From M3007 sp031425155 (GTDB taxonomy: Bacteria; Bacteroidota; Bacteroidia; Chitinophagales; Saprospiraceae), in assembly GCA_031425155.1 (NCBI GenBank), contig JANPIV010000032.1, positions 1 through 64,000 on the forward strand: a stretch of 64,000 nucleotides of DNA. Direction: 5' to 3'. The translations under genes were made by a program, and so were the position numbers. Each line of letters begins with the position of its first letter. Within the stretch, counting starts at the first letter, position 1. The notes under the pieces were generated by a model. The model did not search any database and was not told where the DNA came from. It saw only the letters and a program-made list of their open reading frames with translations. Positions 7,623 to 16,990 of the stretch are shown in pieces.

Positions 7623-8414
7623 TTATTTTAAACTCACTTCTTTCAAGCCAAACAACTCTTTCCCCTGCGTAGTTTCGATGCAGAGTCGGCCATCGGAATG
7701 TACGCCGGTGATGGTGCCCTGAAATATTTCTCCGTCGGGCCGCTGAAAATCGCTTAAGATGCCCCGCCGGAAAAGACAATTTTCGTATTCCGCCTGAATT
7801 TCTGCCCGGTGCCCCGCTTTTAATTGCAGGTAACGCCGCTCTATGCACTCGAAAAGCGTTTCTGCTACGGCGTCCAGATCGGAGGTATGGCCGGTTGCCA
7901 GAGCCATCGAAATAGGCGGAATCGGCATTTCCGGGAAAGAAAGCTGGTTGACATTGAATCCAATGCCGACGATAGCGGACACCCATTGATGGCCGGAAAG
8001 CGAATTTTGAATCAGGATGCCAGCCGATTTTTGATGGCCCAGGTATAGATCGTTGGGCCATTTGGCGGTAACAGGGATGGCAGAAGGCAGTCCCAAATGC
8101 TGTTTGGCGGTGTCCACCAAAGCCAGCGCTATGGTCATGCTCAGGTAAAATTGATCCTTGATTTCGAGCCAGTTAGGATATAAAATAATGCTCAAAGTCA
8201 GGTTTTGTCCGGCGGCACTTTCCCAGCGACTGCCAAATTGACCTCGTCCGGCTGACTGGCTGTCAGCCCAAACCACCGTTCCCTCCGGTGGCCTGCTTTT
8301 TGCAGTTTCCTGCGCGGCAGTGTCCACCGCCAGCAAGTCGGCAGCATAATTATTAGTAGAGACTAATTCTGCGAAACGATGGTAAACTTTTCCGACAAAA
8401 AGGGTGTTAGACAC
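7623..8414 (-). CDS. birA: Biotin-[acetyl-CoA-carboxylase] ligase
   Basis: Activates biotin with ATP and attaches it to the biotin carboxyl carrier domain of acetyl-CoA carboxylase and related enzymes in the cytosol. The 263 residues lack the N-terminal winged helix of E. coli BirA, so this is a monofunctional (group I) ligase without repressor activity. Signature segments are WADSQSAGRGQFGSRW (49-64), the biotin/AMP loop, and AKWPNDLYL (117-125) with the catalytic Lys. The C-terminal SH3-like part includes GTITGVHSDGRLCIET. The gene is on the same strand as mnmE, separated by a repeat element, and is divergent from rsfS. Confidence 0.93.
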   Translation of the reverse strand: MSNTLFVGKVYHRFAELVSTNNYAADLLAVDTAAQETAKSRPPEGTVVWADSQSAGRGQFGSRWESAAGQNLTLSIILYPNWLEIKDQFYLSMTIALALVDTAKQHLGLPSAIPVTAKWPNDLYLGHQKSAGILIQNSLSGHQWVSAIVGIGFNVNQLSFPEMPIPPISMALATGHTSDLDAVAETLFECIERRYLQLKAGHRAEIQAEYENCLFRRGILSDFQRPDGEIFQGTITGVHSDGRLCIETTQGKELFGLKEVSLK

Positions 8415-8599
8415 AAAGGATTGGATTTAAAAAGTTAATTGGCAAGCAAGGGAAAACGCAAACGAGGCGTTATTACTTCGTGAAGCGACCAACATACGCG
8501 TATCTTTACTTTTTAAAGTTTCTTTTAGTCAATTCCCGGAAATTTCAACCCCAAATACGCCAAACCTTTTCTGAATTTCACTAAAGCACACATAAGCAC

Positions 8600-8992
8600 T
8601 TGATTAGGACTACAGCACGACGGACAAAGGCCGTCCCTCAAAATTTCGAACAACTGAACGACTGCATCGTCGAAGGAATTCGCGACAAAAAAGGCAAAAA
8701 TATCGTTCAGTTGGACTTGCGGAAACTGGGTGAAGCACCCGCCGATTTTTTTATTATTTGCGAAGGTGATTCCAGTACCCATGTCAAAGCCATTTCGGAT
8801 AGCATCTACCAGAAAGTAAAAGAGGCTGCCCAAACGATGCCTATTCACACGGAAGGCTCCAAAAATGCCAGTTGGGTATTAATGGATTATTTCAACACGG
8901 TGGTCCACGTTTTCCACCCGGAGACGCGCCAATTCTATGAGATCGAGCAACTGTGGAGTGATGCCGAAGTGACCGAGTTCGGCGAGGTATAA
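8600..8992 (+). CDS. rsfS: Ribosomal silencing factor RsfS
   Basis: Iojap/RsfS protein that binds uL14 on the 50S subunit and blocks subunit joining under poor nutrition. The 130 residues match the family: LNDCIVEGIRDKKGKNIVQLDL (about 20-41), ADFFIICEGDSSTHVKAI (about 48-65), then ASWVLMDYFNTVVHVFHPETRQFYEIEQLW, the hallmark C-terminal half. No ATG lies between the upstream in-frame stop (8582) and the conserved region, so initiation at TTG 8600 is chosen, an uncommon start. It is followed 70 bases later by ftsH on the same strand, an order seen in other Bacteroidota. Confidence 0.92.
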   Translation: MIRTTARRTKAVPQNFEQLNDCIVEGIRDKKGKNIVQLDLRKLGEAPADFFIICEGDSSTHVKAISDSIYQKVKEAAQTMPIHTEGSKNASWVLMDYFNTVVHVFHPETRQFYEIEQLWSDAEVTEFGEV

Positions 8993-9062
8993 TACAATTT
9001 AATTCTAAAAACAGGGAACAGCCGATGCACAATTGTATGTCGGCCAGCACTATCCAGACATA

Positions 9063-11090
9063 ATGGAACAAGAAAATAAGAAAAAACGCGGCAATGATTC
9101 AGAAGATCAACGGCCGCAACGGGATGAAAATAACGGCGGCGACGGTATGCCCCGGATTAATTTCACCTGGTTTTACGTCCTCATCGTCTTTGGCCTGATC
9201 GGATTGTATCTGGCGAAAATGATGGGCACCGAGCACCGTACCAATTGGACGGAGTTTGAAAAATGGGCGCGTAAAGGCCACATTGATCGCCTGATGGTGG
9301 TCAATGAAAAAGAAGCCTACATCTATATCAAACGCGATTCTCTGGGTTTTGGGGACCATAAAAATATCAGCGCGGAGCAGCCGAAAGGCCTCAACGTGGA
9401 TGTGCCAAACTATGTGTTCAACATTGGCAAACCAGAGGTGCTCGAGACCAAACTCAAAGAGCTCAACGACAGTTTGGCCAAGGAAAAGAAGGGCAAAATT
9501 GTCGCTGAATACGACACGCGTACCGACTGGACCAGTACCATGCTGCCCTATATGCTGATGATCCTGTTGTTCGTCGGCCTGTGGATGTTCATTATGCGGC
9601 GAATGGGCGGCGGCGCAGGGGGGCCGGGCGGCCAGATATTCAACATTGGCAAGTCCAAAGCCACGCTTTTTGACCAAAATACGAAGGTCAATATCACTTT
9701 CGCGGATGTGGCAGGCCTGGATGAGGCCAAGGAAGAAGTGATGGAAGTGGTAGATTTTCTGAAAAATCCGAAAAAATACACTGTTTTGGGTGGCAAAATC
9801 CCGAAAGGGGTGCTGCTGGTAGGACCTCCGGGTACGGGTAAAACCCTGCTGGCGAAGGCCGTCGCCGGGGAAGCGAATGCACCGTTCTTTTCTATTTCCG
9901 GTTCTGATTTTGTGGAAATGTTCGTCGGCGTGGGAGCTTCCCGCGTCCGTGATCTGTTCCGCCAGGCCCGCGAAAAAGCACCCTGCATTATTTTCATTGA
10001 CGAAGTGGACGCCATTGGCCGGGCTCGCGGACGCGGGGCCATCCAGGGCGGCAACGACGAACGGGAAAATACCCTCAACCAGTTATTGGTAGAAATGGAC
10101 GGTTTCCCGACCGATAAAGGCGTTATTTTGATGGCCGCCACCAACCGTCCCGATATTCTGGACAATGCCCTGATGCGTCCGGGTCGCTTCGACCGCCAGA
10201 TTGGCATCGGGCGTCCTGACTTGAATGGCCGGGCACAGATATTCGAGGTTCACATGCGCAGCATCAAGGTCAGCCCGGAAGTGACGGCGATGGCCCTGTC
10301 TGAAATGACGCCCGGTTTTGTGGGTGCCGACATTGCCAACGTGTGCAACGAAGCCGCCCTGATCGCGGCCCGCCGCGAAAAGAAAGCGGTGGACATGGAC
10401 GATTTCAACTACGCCCTCGATAAAGTGATCGGTGGTTTGGAGAAGAAAAACAAGATCATCACCCCGGAGGAAAAGCAGATTATTGCTTATCACGAAGCTG
10501 GTCACGCCATTTGTGGCTGGTTCCTGGAGCACGCGCACCCGCTGGTGAAAGTGACCATCGTACCGCGTGGTTTGGCGGCACTTGGCTACGCCCAGTATTT
10601 GCCCAAAGAGCAGTATATCACCCGCAAGGAAAAATTGCTGGACGATATTTGTATGACTCTCGGGGGCCGGGCTGCAGAATCGGTCGTGTTTGATAAGATC
10701 AGCACGGGCGCCCAAAGCGACCTCGACCACATTACGCGCCTCTCCTACGAGATGATCGTAAACTACGGCCTCAGCGAAAAGGTAGGCAACGTGAGTTATT
10801 ACTCGATGCTCAACGATAGTTACACCCGTCCTTTTTCCGAGCAAACCGCTTTCCTGATTGATCAGGAAGTGAAAAACATGATCGAAGGCCAGTATGATCG
10901 TTCCAAAGCACTGCTCCGCGACAAACGCAAGGAGCTGGATGCCCTGGCCAAAGCCCTGCTGGAAAAAGAGGTGCTGCACCGCGCCGATCTGGAGAACATT
11001 ATTGGTAAACGGCCTTTCATTGATCCGACGCCGGGCGAAAGTGCCAGTATGCCGGAAATAGAGCCGGTACGCCGCGACGATGACGAATAA
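9063..11090 (+). CDS. ftsH: ATP-dependent zinc metalloprotease FtsH
   Basis: Inner-membrane AAA+ protease that extracts and degrades membrane and regulatory proteins. From ATG 9063 (675 residues): short charged N-terminus, membrane helix FYVLIVFGLIGLYLA, periplasmic domain, second helix MLPYMLMILLFVGLWMFIM, glycine-rich linker, AAA+ module with Walker A GPPGTGKTLLAKA (from about 254), pore loop MFVGVGASRVRD, Walker B IIFIDEVDAIG, second region of homology ATNRPDILDNALMRPGRFD, and protease motif HEAGH (about 477-481). The frame opens ten codons earlier (9033); MEQENKKKRG is preferred because the earlier part is unlike FtsH. A perfect intrinsic terminator follows at 11201. Confidence 0.97.
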   Translation: MEQENKKKRGNDSEDQRPQRDENNGGDGMPRINFTWFYVLIVFGLIGLYLAKMMGTEHRTNWTEFEKWARKGHIDRLMVVNEKEAYIYIKRDSLGFGDHKNISAEQPKGLNVDVPNYVFNIGKPEVLETKLKELNDSLAKEKKGKIVAEYDTRTDWTSTMLPYMLMILLFVGLWMFIMRRMGGGAGGPGGQIFNIGKSKATLFDQNTKVNITFADVAGLDEAKEEVMEVVDFLKNPKKYTVLGGKIPKGVLLVGPPGTGKTLLAKAVAGEANAPFFSISGSDFVEMFVGVGASRVRDLFRQAREKAPCIIFIDEVDAIGRARGRGAIQGGNDERENTLNQLLVEMDGFPTDKGVILMAATNRPDILDNALMRPGRFDRQIGIGRPDLNGRAQIFEVHMRSIKVSPEVTAMALSEMTPGFVGADIANVCNEAALIAARREKKAVDMDDFNYALDKVIGGLEKKNKIITPEEKQIIAYHEAGHAICGWFLEHAHPLVKVTIVPRGLAALGYAQYLPKEQYITRKEKLLDDICMTLGGRAAESVVFDKISTGAQSDLDHITRLSYEMIVNYGLSEKVGNVSYYSMLNDSYTRPFSEQTAFLIDQEVKNMIEGQYDRSKALLRDKRKELDALAKALLEKEVLHRADLENIIGKRPFIDPTPGESASMPEIEPVRRDDDE

Positions 11091-11200
11091 ATAAAGAGCA
11101 ACTAGCAGAAGGACAATCTCCATTTTTATGGAAAAAACCTGAATGCTACATTTCCCTCCATATACTCTCCACCTTTATGGGGGAGTAGGAGGGGGCTAAA

Positions 11201-11231
11201 GCCGCCCTGAGCAATCAGGGCGGCTTTTTTT
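11201..11231 (+). terminator. Intrinsic terminator after ftsH
   Basis: GCCGCCCTGA pairs perfectly with TCAGGGCGGC (10 bp) around a GCAA tetraloop, followed by seven T. It is 110 bases after the ftsH stop and before the next promoter, the clearest terminator in this part of the window. Confidence 0.92.
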
Positions 11232-11307
11232 GTGGTTTGTGGTTTTTGTACCAAACGGCTCGCATCGGTTATGCGTCTTTCTATAAATATCTGCTTCTTT
11301 TTTTCGA

Positions 11308-11315
11308 TAGATTTG
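11308..11315 (+). promoter_or_regulatory. Candidate -7 box (TAGATTTG) for secreted protein gene
   Basis: TAGATTTG fits TAnnTTTG and sits 33 bases before the start codon of the T9SS cargo gene, just after the ftsH terminator. The -33 element is not clear. Confidence 0.4.
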
Positions 11316-11348
11316 TAATCTTATTCGGCCTTTCAACACCCCTGATCT

Positions 11349-13106
11349 ATGCTGCGAGCTATACTTTTTACGCTGCTCACGATTTGTTTCGCCCGGCATC
11401 TGTCGGCGCAAGCTTCTGCCTTGACGATCTTTCCTGACCCTGCCTTGTATCTGCAATATCCAAACATCGAGATCACCTACTACTTGTTCCCATGGTTTGC
11501 TGAATGCCACGTCCTGGATACCGTGATCGGTGGTCAGGTGGTGAATCAGGAGTTTTACGATGGCAAAATGAAAGTAACCATTATCTGGCAGGAGCCAGCG
11601 GACAACTTGCCAGGCCAGATTGTAGTCACGCGGCCCAGTACTAGTTGCAACTACGCCGCCCCCAGCCAGATTTTGGAGGTGCCGGTTGTTTCCTTCGTGG
11701 GTGTGACGCTGATAGTAACCGGCGAAACCCAGTATTACATGGGACAAGAAAATTACGTGGACCTTACGGCGGATTTATCTTCTCCTATGGGAGGTAAGGC
11801 CATTTTATTTGAATGGCAAGCACCGCCTGGCTGGGCAATTTCCATCTATGGTCCAGCATATTCCAGAGCGAGGGTGCAAATACATCCGCATAATCCCTAT
11901 ACCGAAAATTGTATCAAAGTGCGGGGCCAATATCCTTGGGGCATTTGGAGCGATTGGGTGGACTATTGCCTGACGGGCACGATTCCTTCGCCCTGTCCAA
12001 TTCAATTCTCCAATGCAACATTCCTTTGTGGCGATACCACGCAACACCTGGCCTATGCGCCCACTATACTCTTCCCCAACTTCCCTGAATACAACTGGTC
12101 ACCGCCTCAATACACCTGGGCGGTACCCTCCACCTGGAATATTACCAGTTTTAATGCCAATACCCAAAATGCGATGTTTGTCAGTACGGATGGGCATACG
12201 CCTGGCTCCGTATCCGTATATGCTACCGGCGGCGATTTTACTTCTGCGGTCTGCACCTACCCGGTTGACTTTCAGGTAGCCCACCCGGCGACCACTGTGT
12301 CCGGCCCGGACTATGTCTGCCAAACCGGCGATTTCCAACTTAATATTGCTCCGCCACCACAGTCCGAAACTACCTGGGAAGTAGTGCCTATAAGCCCAAA
12401 TACGCCGCAATTGGCTTTCCCGGACCACGGCAGTGGACGGGCGGTTTTTCAAATAACGGATACTACCGCAAGTGGTCGCTTCCGTATCCATTATACCGTC
12501 ACCAATCAATGTGGCTCCCTATCCTATAATAAAGATTTTTTTATAGGCAAACCCCGCTTTTTCAACACTATGCTGGACGGAGCGCCTTACGATGCCCAGC
12601 CGCTTTGTGCGGGCAACCACGGAGCCAGCACCGAAATATCTGGTATGACCGATCCTCAGGTGATTTGGTCGGCTTCGCCGCAAATAAAGGGCTATACACA
12701 GCGCGATTCCTTCGTTTTTTCTTTGGCAGCAGCAGGAGCGGGCAATTGTCCGGTCGTAACCGCCAGTGCGGGCAACGTGTGCGGCACCTCCGTTTTACCC
12801 CTCGAAACCTGTGTACGGGCTGATTGCAGTCCGCTGGAAACAGATGTGCAGGTGTTCCCCAATCCAGCCTACTACATTGTTTCTCTGGAAACTACGACGA
12901 CGGATGCGGGTATTGAAAATTACGCCTTGATCGAGAATGTCGAGGTATTCAATCAGTTAGGTGAGTTGGTCGCCACCTGGCACGAACCACCCAACCACCG
13001 GATAGTGAAAGCCGTGGCGGATTTTGCCAGTGGTTTATATACGCTGCGGATCACGGTATGGGGCCAACCGATCATCAAGCGGCTGGCGATTACGCGCTCG
13101 TTTTGA
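11349..13106 (+). CDS. Secreted protein with type IX secretion C-terminal domain
   Basis: A 585-residue exported protein of unknown function. It begins with a signal peptide (MLRAILFTLLTICFARHLSA) and ends with a type A T9SS sorting domain starting at VQVFPNPAYYIVSLE (about residue 500) and closing with GLYTLRITVWGQPIIKRLAI. The middle is rich in beta-type segments of PKD or Ig-like character (ATTVSGPDYVCQTGDFQL, TYPVDFQVAHPA) and has many cysteines, probably disulfide-linked outside the cell. The sorting domain is normally cleaved and the cargo attached to the surface or released. No catalytic motif is recognised; an adhesin or structural surface protein is likely. T9SS machinery genes are not in the window. 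Confidence 0.85.
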   Translation: MLRAILFTLLTICFARHLSAQASALTIFPDPALYLQYPNIEITYYLFPWFAECHVLDTVIGGQVVNQEFYDGKMKVTIIWQEPADNLPGQIVVTRPSTSCNYAAPSQILEVPVVSFVGVTLIVTGETQYYMGQENYVDLTADLSSPMGGKAILFEWQAPPGWAISIYGPAYSRARVQIHPHNPYTENCIKVRGQYPWGIWSDWVDYCLTGTIPSPCPIQFSNATFLCGDTTQHLAYAPTILFPNFPEYNWSPPQYTWAVPSTWNITSFNANTQNAMFVSTDGHTPGSVSVYATGGDFTSAVCTYPVDFQVAHPATTVSGPDYVCQTGDFQLNIAPPPQSETTWEVVPISPNTPQLAFPDHGSGRAVFQITDTTASGRFRIHYTVTNQCGSLSYNKDFFIGKPRFFNTMLDGAPYDAQPLCAGNHGASTEISGMTDPQVIWSASPQIKGYTQRDSFVFSLAAAGAGNCPVVTASAGNVCGTSVLPLETCVRADCSPLETDVQVFPNPAYYIVSLETTTTDAGIENYALIENVEVFNQLGELVATWHEPPNHRIVKAVADFASGLYTLRITVWGQPIIKRLAITRSF

Positions 13107-13163
13107 AAGAAAAAAGTCAGATCAGGTTGGGCATATTATTTTTGGCGATTGTAAAAGCCTGCT

Positions 13164-14498
13164 ATGAACGATACCGATCCGAATTCGACCTCGACCAGCC
13201 GAAAAATAGACACTTGGTCACGCACGATCATCGCGTTGGCATTGGGCATTTTGCTGGGTGCACTGCTGTCCGTCACTGGCCTGGATGCCCTGGAGCGGCA
13301 TATTCCTGCGCTGCTGATCGCCTTTGGTACACTCATCGTGCTGGCTACCGGGCTGGCTTTTTTTCTGGTACAAAATAAGGAAGCTACCCTCCGGCGGCTG
13401 TTCGGCGTGGACAATACCGACATCGGTGAAGCCAAAAATCTGGCGCAGTCGCTCTTTTTACGGGTCTGGGATCGGGATTTTAAGACTGCCGAAGGACATT
13501 TTAATCAATTGTTTGCCAGAATATTTGCCTGGTACTCCTGGATGTCGTTTCGCCGCTGGGTGGTGACCATTTTCAATACACTTTTTGTCAGTTTTGCCGG
13601 TTTACTCGGTACAGTACTGCTGTTCAACCAGAACAAATTGCTGAGCCGCCAAAATGAATTACTGACCCGCCAGAACTACCGGCTGGACCAACAGACCTAT
13701 TTGCAGGAAGCCGGTCGGCGCAGTTCGCTCATTTTTCTGATGGGCAATCTGCTGGACGCGATTGATCGCGAGTTGAAATCGGACGTGGCCCGACCCGGAG
13801 TGCGGGACTTGTCGCCCCAGATCATTGGCCAGATCGTGGCCCTCAGTACTAGTCTGCGGCCTTACCGGTATTTGGATAATGACTCTTTGATTAATCGCGA
13901 GATCAGCCCGGAACGTGGCCAATTGCTGCTTTCGTTGGTGCACAGCGAGATTGACAACAGCTCCCTGGCGCGTATTTTTCTGACCGCCGATTTTTCTTAT
14001 GCCGAATTAAGCGACGTGATACTGGCCGGGGAGTACCTGGGCGGCATCAATCTGCGGCAGGCCGACCTTAGCCGGGCCGATCTGAACGGGGCGAATCTGG
14101 CGGGTGCCGACCTGAATCGGGCCGATCTGAGCAGTGCTATTATGGTGGGAGCCACTTTGACCAAAGCCAATCTGAGTGATACGGACCTGCGGGAAGCCAT
14201 TATCGAACAAACCGATTTTCGCGGAGCCTCGCTGTATGGGGCCGATCTGCGGGGCGTGGACCTGACTATTTCCGATTGGCGGGGTGCTTATTTTGGCGAG
14301 GCCAAACTGGATAGTGCCTTTGTGCCCAACAGCCGATGGATTTATCCCGCGCAAGGGCTACCGAAGGATTCCATTGTCGGGAGCAGTTATATCAGCAAAA
14401 ATTATCGCGTGGACTCTGCGGCGACCGATGCCGGGCAGTTCGATTATTTTTTGTTGCCGCTCAATAAGCAAATGAGCACTAAGCAAAAGGGCAAATGA
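13164..14498 (+). CDS. Pentapeptide-repeat membrane protein
   Basis: The 444-residue protein has two adjacent membrane helices near the N-terminus (IIALALGILLGALLSV and ALLIAFGTLIVLATGLAFFLV), a third at about 131-152 (TIFNTLFVSFAGLLGTVLLF), a short coiled coil (RQNELLTRQNYRLDQQ), and then about 20 pentapeptide repeats of the A(D/N)Lxx type (residues about 275-385, for example ADLSRADLNGANLAGADL), which fold into a right-handed quadrilateral beta helix. Function is unknown; such proteins often scaffold or sense at the membrane. The last residues NKQMSTKQKGK are encoded by the start of a short-period repeat array that also supplies the stop codon, so the tail was probably acquired from repeat DNA. 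Confidence 0.8.
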   Translation: MNDTDPNSTSTSRKIDTWSRTIIALALGILLGALLSVTGLDALERHIPALLIAFGTLIVLATGLAFFLVQNKEATLRRLFGVDNTDIGEAKNLAQSLFLRVWDRDFKTAEGHFNQLFARIFAWYSWMSFRRWVVTIFNTLFVSFAGLLGTVLLFNQNKLLSRQNELLTRQNYRLDQQTYLQEAGRRSSLIFLMGNLLDAIDRELKSDVARPGVRDLSPQIIGQIVALSTSLRPYRYLDNDSLINREISPERGQLLLSLVHSEIDNSSLARIFLTADFSYAELSDVILAGEYLGGINLRQADLSRADLNGANLAGADLNRADLSSAIMVGATLTKANLSDTDLREAIIEQTDFRGASLYGADLRGVDLTISDWRGAYFGEAKLDSAFVPNSRWIYPAQGLPKDSIVGSSYISKNYRVDSAATDAGQFDYFLLPLNKQMSTKQKGK

Positions 14499-14658
14499 GC
14501 AATGAGCAAATGAGCAATAAGGCACAGCATTCCAGATTGCTTATGACATATCAATGCCTCTTTGCTTCCTGTTTTTTTTGCCTGTTGCCCTTTGCTTTTT
14601 TTGCTTATTGTCCTCTTGCCCGTTTGCCCGTTTGCCCCTTGCCTTTTTGCTTTTTTAA
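14462..14658. repeat. Short-period repeat array with inverted halves (AATAAGCAAATGAGC family)
   Basis: The left part (14462-14523) is made of AATGAGC, AAATGAGC and AATAAGGC words with 7-8 base spacing. The right part (14560-14658) is TTTGCTTATTG, TTGCCCGTTTGCCCGTTTGCC and similar. CAATAAGCAA at 14462 has its exact reverse complement at 14601, so the halves can pair. The left end lies inside the coding sequence of the pentapeptide protein. Confidence 0.75.
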
Positions 14659-14698
14659 CTAAAAAAGGGATTCACCGGTTGACCCGGCAAACCCCTTT
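14658..14698 (-). terminator. Terminator of the NlpC/P60 gene
   Basis: On the minus strand AAAGGGGTTTGCCGG pairs along all 15 positions with CCGGTGAATCCCTTT when three G-U wobbles are allowed, around a GTCAA loop, followed by a run of T. It starts 31 bases after the stop of the minus-strand peptidase gene. Confidence 0.8.
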
Positions 14699-14729
14699 CT
14701 CATGGTACGTTTTGTTCTGATGTGGTGGC

Positions 14730-15272
14730 CTAATTAACTGCCTGCCCGCTAATTACATCTCTTGCAAAAAGGATTTTAGGTCTCCAGTATTTAGAGGTAG
14801 ATATATTTTCCACGACCACTCCGCGGCTGCAGGTGCTGTGTACGCACATGATGCCCTCGGCGGTGCATTCTACCACCATTGCCACATGGTGGACCCGGCC
14901 ACGATAGCCGAAAAACACCAGATCGCCTGGCAGTACGTTTTCCAGTTCGATTTTATCGCCCTGGGTGGCTTGGGTGCGGGAAGAGGCGGAGGCATTGACC
15001 TCAAATTCTTTCAAAATGTAGCTCGTAAAACCGGAGCAATCAAAGCCCGTTCGGGGGGCGCGGCCAGCGTAATGGTAAGGAATGCCGAGGAAATTCTGGG
15101 CGTAGCCGGAAATGTACTCCCGCAGTTGCATCACTTCGGCACTATTGGCGGCACGCCCGGCAGACGGGGTGGGAGGAATAAAAGCCGTAGAGGAAAAGAG
15201 CGCAAACAGGGGTAAAAAGAGGAAGAAAGACAGTTTTTTGGGGGCACGTGAGTGTTCGATTGTTTCAGACAT
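14730..15272 (-). CDS. NlpC/P60 family cell-wall peptidase
   Basis: Cysteine peptidase expected to cleave D-Glu to diamino-acid bonds in peptidoglycan stem peptides in the periplasm. From ATG 15272 the protein has 180 residues with an N-terminal hydrophobic segment (LSFFLFLPLFALFSSTAF). The catalytic Cys79 is in RTGFDCSGFTSYIL, and the His lies in GRVHHVAMVVE (128-129), matching the NlpC fold; GDLVFF marks the strand between them. An open frame reaches 15371 but the added 33 residues lack family character. There is no substrate-binding SH3 domain, so it is a minimal catalytic form. Confidence 0.88.
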   Translation of the reverse strand: MSETIEHSRAPKKLSFFLFLPLFALFSSTAFIPPTPSAGRAANSAEVMQLREYISGYAQNFLGIPYHYAGRAPRTGFDCSGFTSYILKEFEVNASASSRTQATQGDKIELENVLPGDLVFFGYRGRVHHVAMVVECTAEGIMCVHSTCSRGVVVENISTSKYWRPKILFARDVISGQAVN

Positions 15273-15522
15273 ACATAGAGATTTAATCCACAGCCGGGGG
15301 GCTGCGCTCAGTACAGTGCGTACAAAGGAGCGTAACTGATGAAAAAATACGGCCCGTGGGGAACGGCTCAAAGACGGCTTGCGGCGGTGCGAAACGTAAA
15401 AATGTCCATAGGAGAGATTAAAAAAAAGAGCCGTTTAAGACTGAAAATTGCTGCAAGCCTGAGGCAAAGGTAGAAAAAGGATTGAAAAAACAAATTTTAG
15501 AATAAAAATTTGCGTCCGACCT

Positions 15523-16344
15523 TCAAAAACATTCAAAATGGTCACTATCGGCCAGAAAAGGCAACTGCTGTCGGTATTTCGTCAAATCCTCCATCGAAAG
15601 TTCGGCAGTAAACACGCCTTCCTGCTTGTAAATTTGAACAACCTGCTGCCCGGCAAAATCTATGAGGGCAGAATTTCCGACGTATTCGTAGCCGTTTCCA
15701 TCCTGGCCAACAACGTTCACGCCAATCGTAAAGCATTGATTTTCAATGGCTCTGCTCGTTATTAGGCTTTGCCAGTGGTGGCTGCGGCGCGCCGGCCAGT
15801 TGGCGACAAAAATTAACACATCGTAAACCGGCTTTTTTTCGGCATTTGCCCCGAATTCCTGGTTTCGGCTCCAAACCGGGAAGCGCAGATCATAGCAAAT
15901 AAGGGGGCAAATCCGCCAGCCCAGCCACTCCACAATCAGCCTTTTTTTTCCTGCGGTGTAGGCCCCATTTTCTCCGGCCAGGCCAAAAAGATGGCGCTTG
16001 TCATATATTTCGTAGCGTCCGTCGGGGAACATCCAGACCAGCCGGTTGAAATAGGTCTTAGTAGAGGAGGATATATCCGCCTCCGCTACGGCGGACGAGC
16101 AGATAAAACTCCCGGTGATCGCTGCACCCAGGTATTGCGCCGTTATGCGCAGCCAATCCATGGTCGGGCCATCCATCGGCTCAGCCAGGCGGCTGGCATT
16201 CATACTGAAGCCGGTAGAAAACATCTCGGGTAACACGACCAGATCGGTCTGACCACGTAAGGGAGCGAGCTTGCGGCTGAGCATTTCGCGGTTGGCCACC
16301 GGATTTTCCCAGTGCAGGGCAGTCTGAATGAGCGAGACGCGCAT
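15523..16344 (-). CDS. Omega-amidase (nitrilase superfamily, YafV/Nit2-like)
   Basis: Carbon-nitrogen hydrolase predicted to hydrolyse alpha-ketoglutaramate or alpha-ketosuccinamate, repairing or recycling products of glutamine transamination. From ATG 16344 there are 273 residues, the family size. The catalytic triad is visible: Glu40 in VVLPEMFSTGF, Lys115 in YDKRHLFGLAGE, and Cys149 in PLICYDLRFPVWSR, the last being very characteristic of the YafV/Nit2 branch. WPARRSHHWQSLITSRAIEN and VGQDGNGYEYVGNS complete the pattern. It is a stand-alone cytosolic gene between the NlpC gene and a divergent DUF4112 gene. The longer frame to 16413 adds residues not found in the family. Confidence 0.9.
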   Translation of the reverse strand: MRVSLIQTALHWENPVANREMLSRKLAPLRGQTDLVVLPEMFSTGFSMNASRLAEPMDGPTMDWLRITAQYLGAAITGSFICSSAVAEADISSSTKTYFNRLVWMFPDGRYEIYDKRHLFGLAGENGAYTAGKKRLIVEWLGWRICPLICYDLRFPVWSRNQEFGANAEKKPVYDVLIFVANWPARRSHHWQSLITSRAIENQCFTIGVNVVGQDGNGYEYVGNSALIDFAGQQVVQIYKQEGVFTAELSMEDLTKYRQQLPFLADSDHFECF

Positions 16345-16483
16345 AGAGGAGCGGATAAAAATGATGAATCTCCCACAGAAGAATAGGAAACTTTCAGCAA
16401 TGATAGGCAGCATTTGGAAAAAAGCGGTCTTATAGCCAGAGAAGTGTGCGGACTGCCCTACTTTTACCCGTCATAAACTAAAA

Positions 16484-16990
16484 ATGGAACCACTCGACCC
16501 TCCTTTTCCGTCCGCTCCGGCACCCGACCCGGACATGGCCCGCCTGGATGCCCTCGCTACGTTGCTGGATAGCCAGTTCCGCATACCGGGTACCAATATG
16601 CGTTTTGGCCTGGATGGCATCATCGGGCTGATCCCGTATTTGGGCGACATGGCGGGTTTCGTGATTTCCGGCCTGCTGATGCGCCTGATGCTCCGCCGTG
16701 GTGCCGGGCCCATGCTGATGCTACGGATGCTGGGCAATTTCGTGCTGGATGCGCTCATCGGCATCGTCCCGCTGGTGGGCGATCTATTCGACTTTGGCTT
16801 CAAAGCGAACCGTCGCAACGTGAATTTGCTCAAAAAATACTACGCCGAAGAAAAGCCCCGCCCCAGTGCCGGGTGGTCGCTCACGGTGCTCGGTATTGCA
16901 TTCTTTATCCTGTTCGTACTATTGATCTGGGCCATCTGGAAATTAGCCGCCTTTGTCATTGGGAGCGTGTGGACGGCGGTGATGGGGTAG
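16484..16990 (+). CDS. DUF4112 membrane protein
   Basis: A 168-residue protein of uncharacterised family DUF4112. The conserved block ARLDALATLLDSQFRIPGTN, then RFGLDGIIGLIPYLGDMAG (about 38-57) is the family signature, repeated in weaker form as ALIGIVPLVGDLFDFGFKANRRN. Three hydrophobic segments are present, the last, ILFVLLIWAIWKLAAFVIG, near the C-terminus. The N-terminus is proline-rich. No enzymatic motif is seen. It is followed 39 bases later by the DUF4105 gene on the same strand, and the two may be cotranscribed. Confidence 0.85.
   Translation: MEPLDPPFPSAPAPDPDMARLDALATLLDSQFRIPGTNMRFGLDGIIGLIPYLGDMAGFVISGLLMRLMLRRGAGPMLMLRMLGNFVLDALIGIVPLVGDLFDFGFKANRRNVNLLKKYYAEEKPRPSAGWSLTVLGIAFFILFVLLIWAIWKLAAFVIGSVWTAVMG

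Noticed and set aside
10083..11123. 346-codon open frame opposite ftsH
   Set aside because: Antisense shadow of ftsH; no family resemblance.
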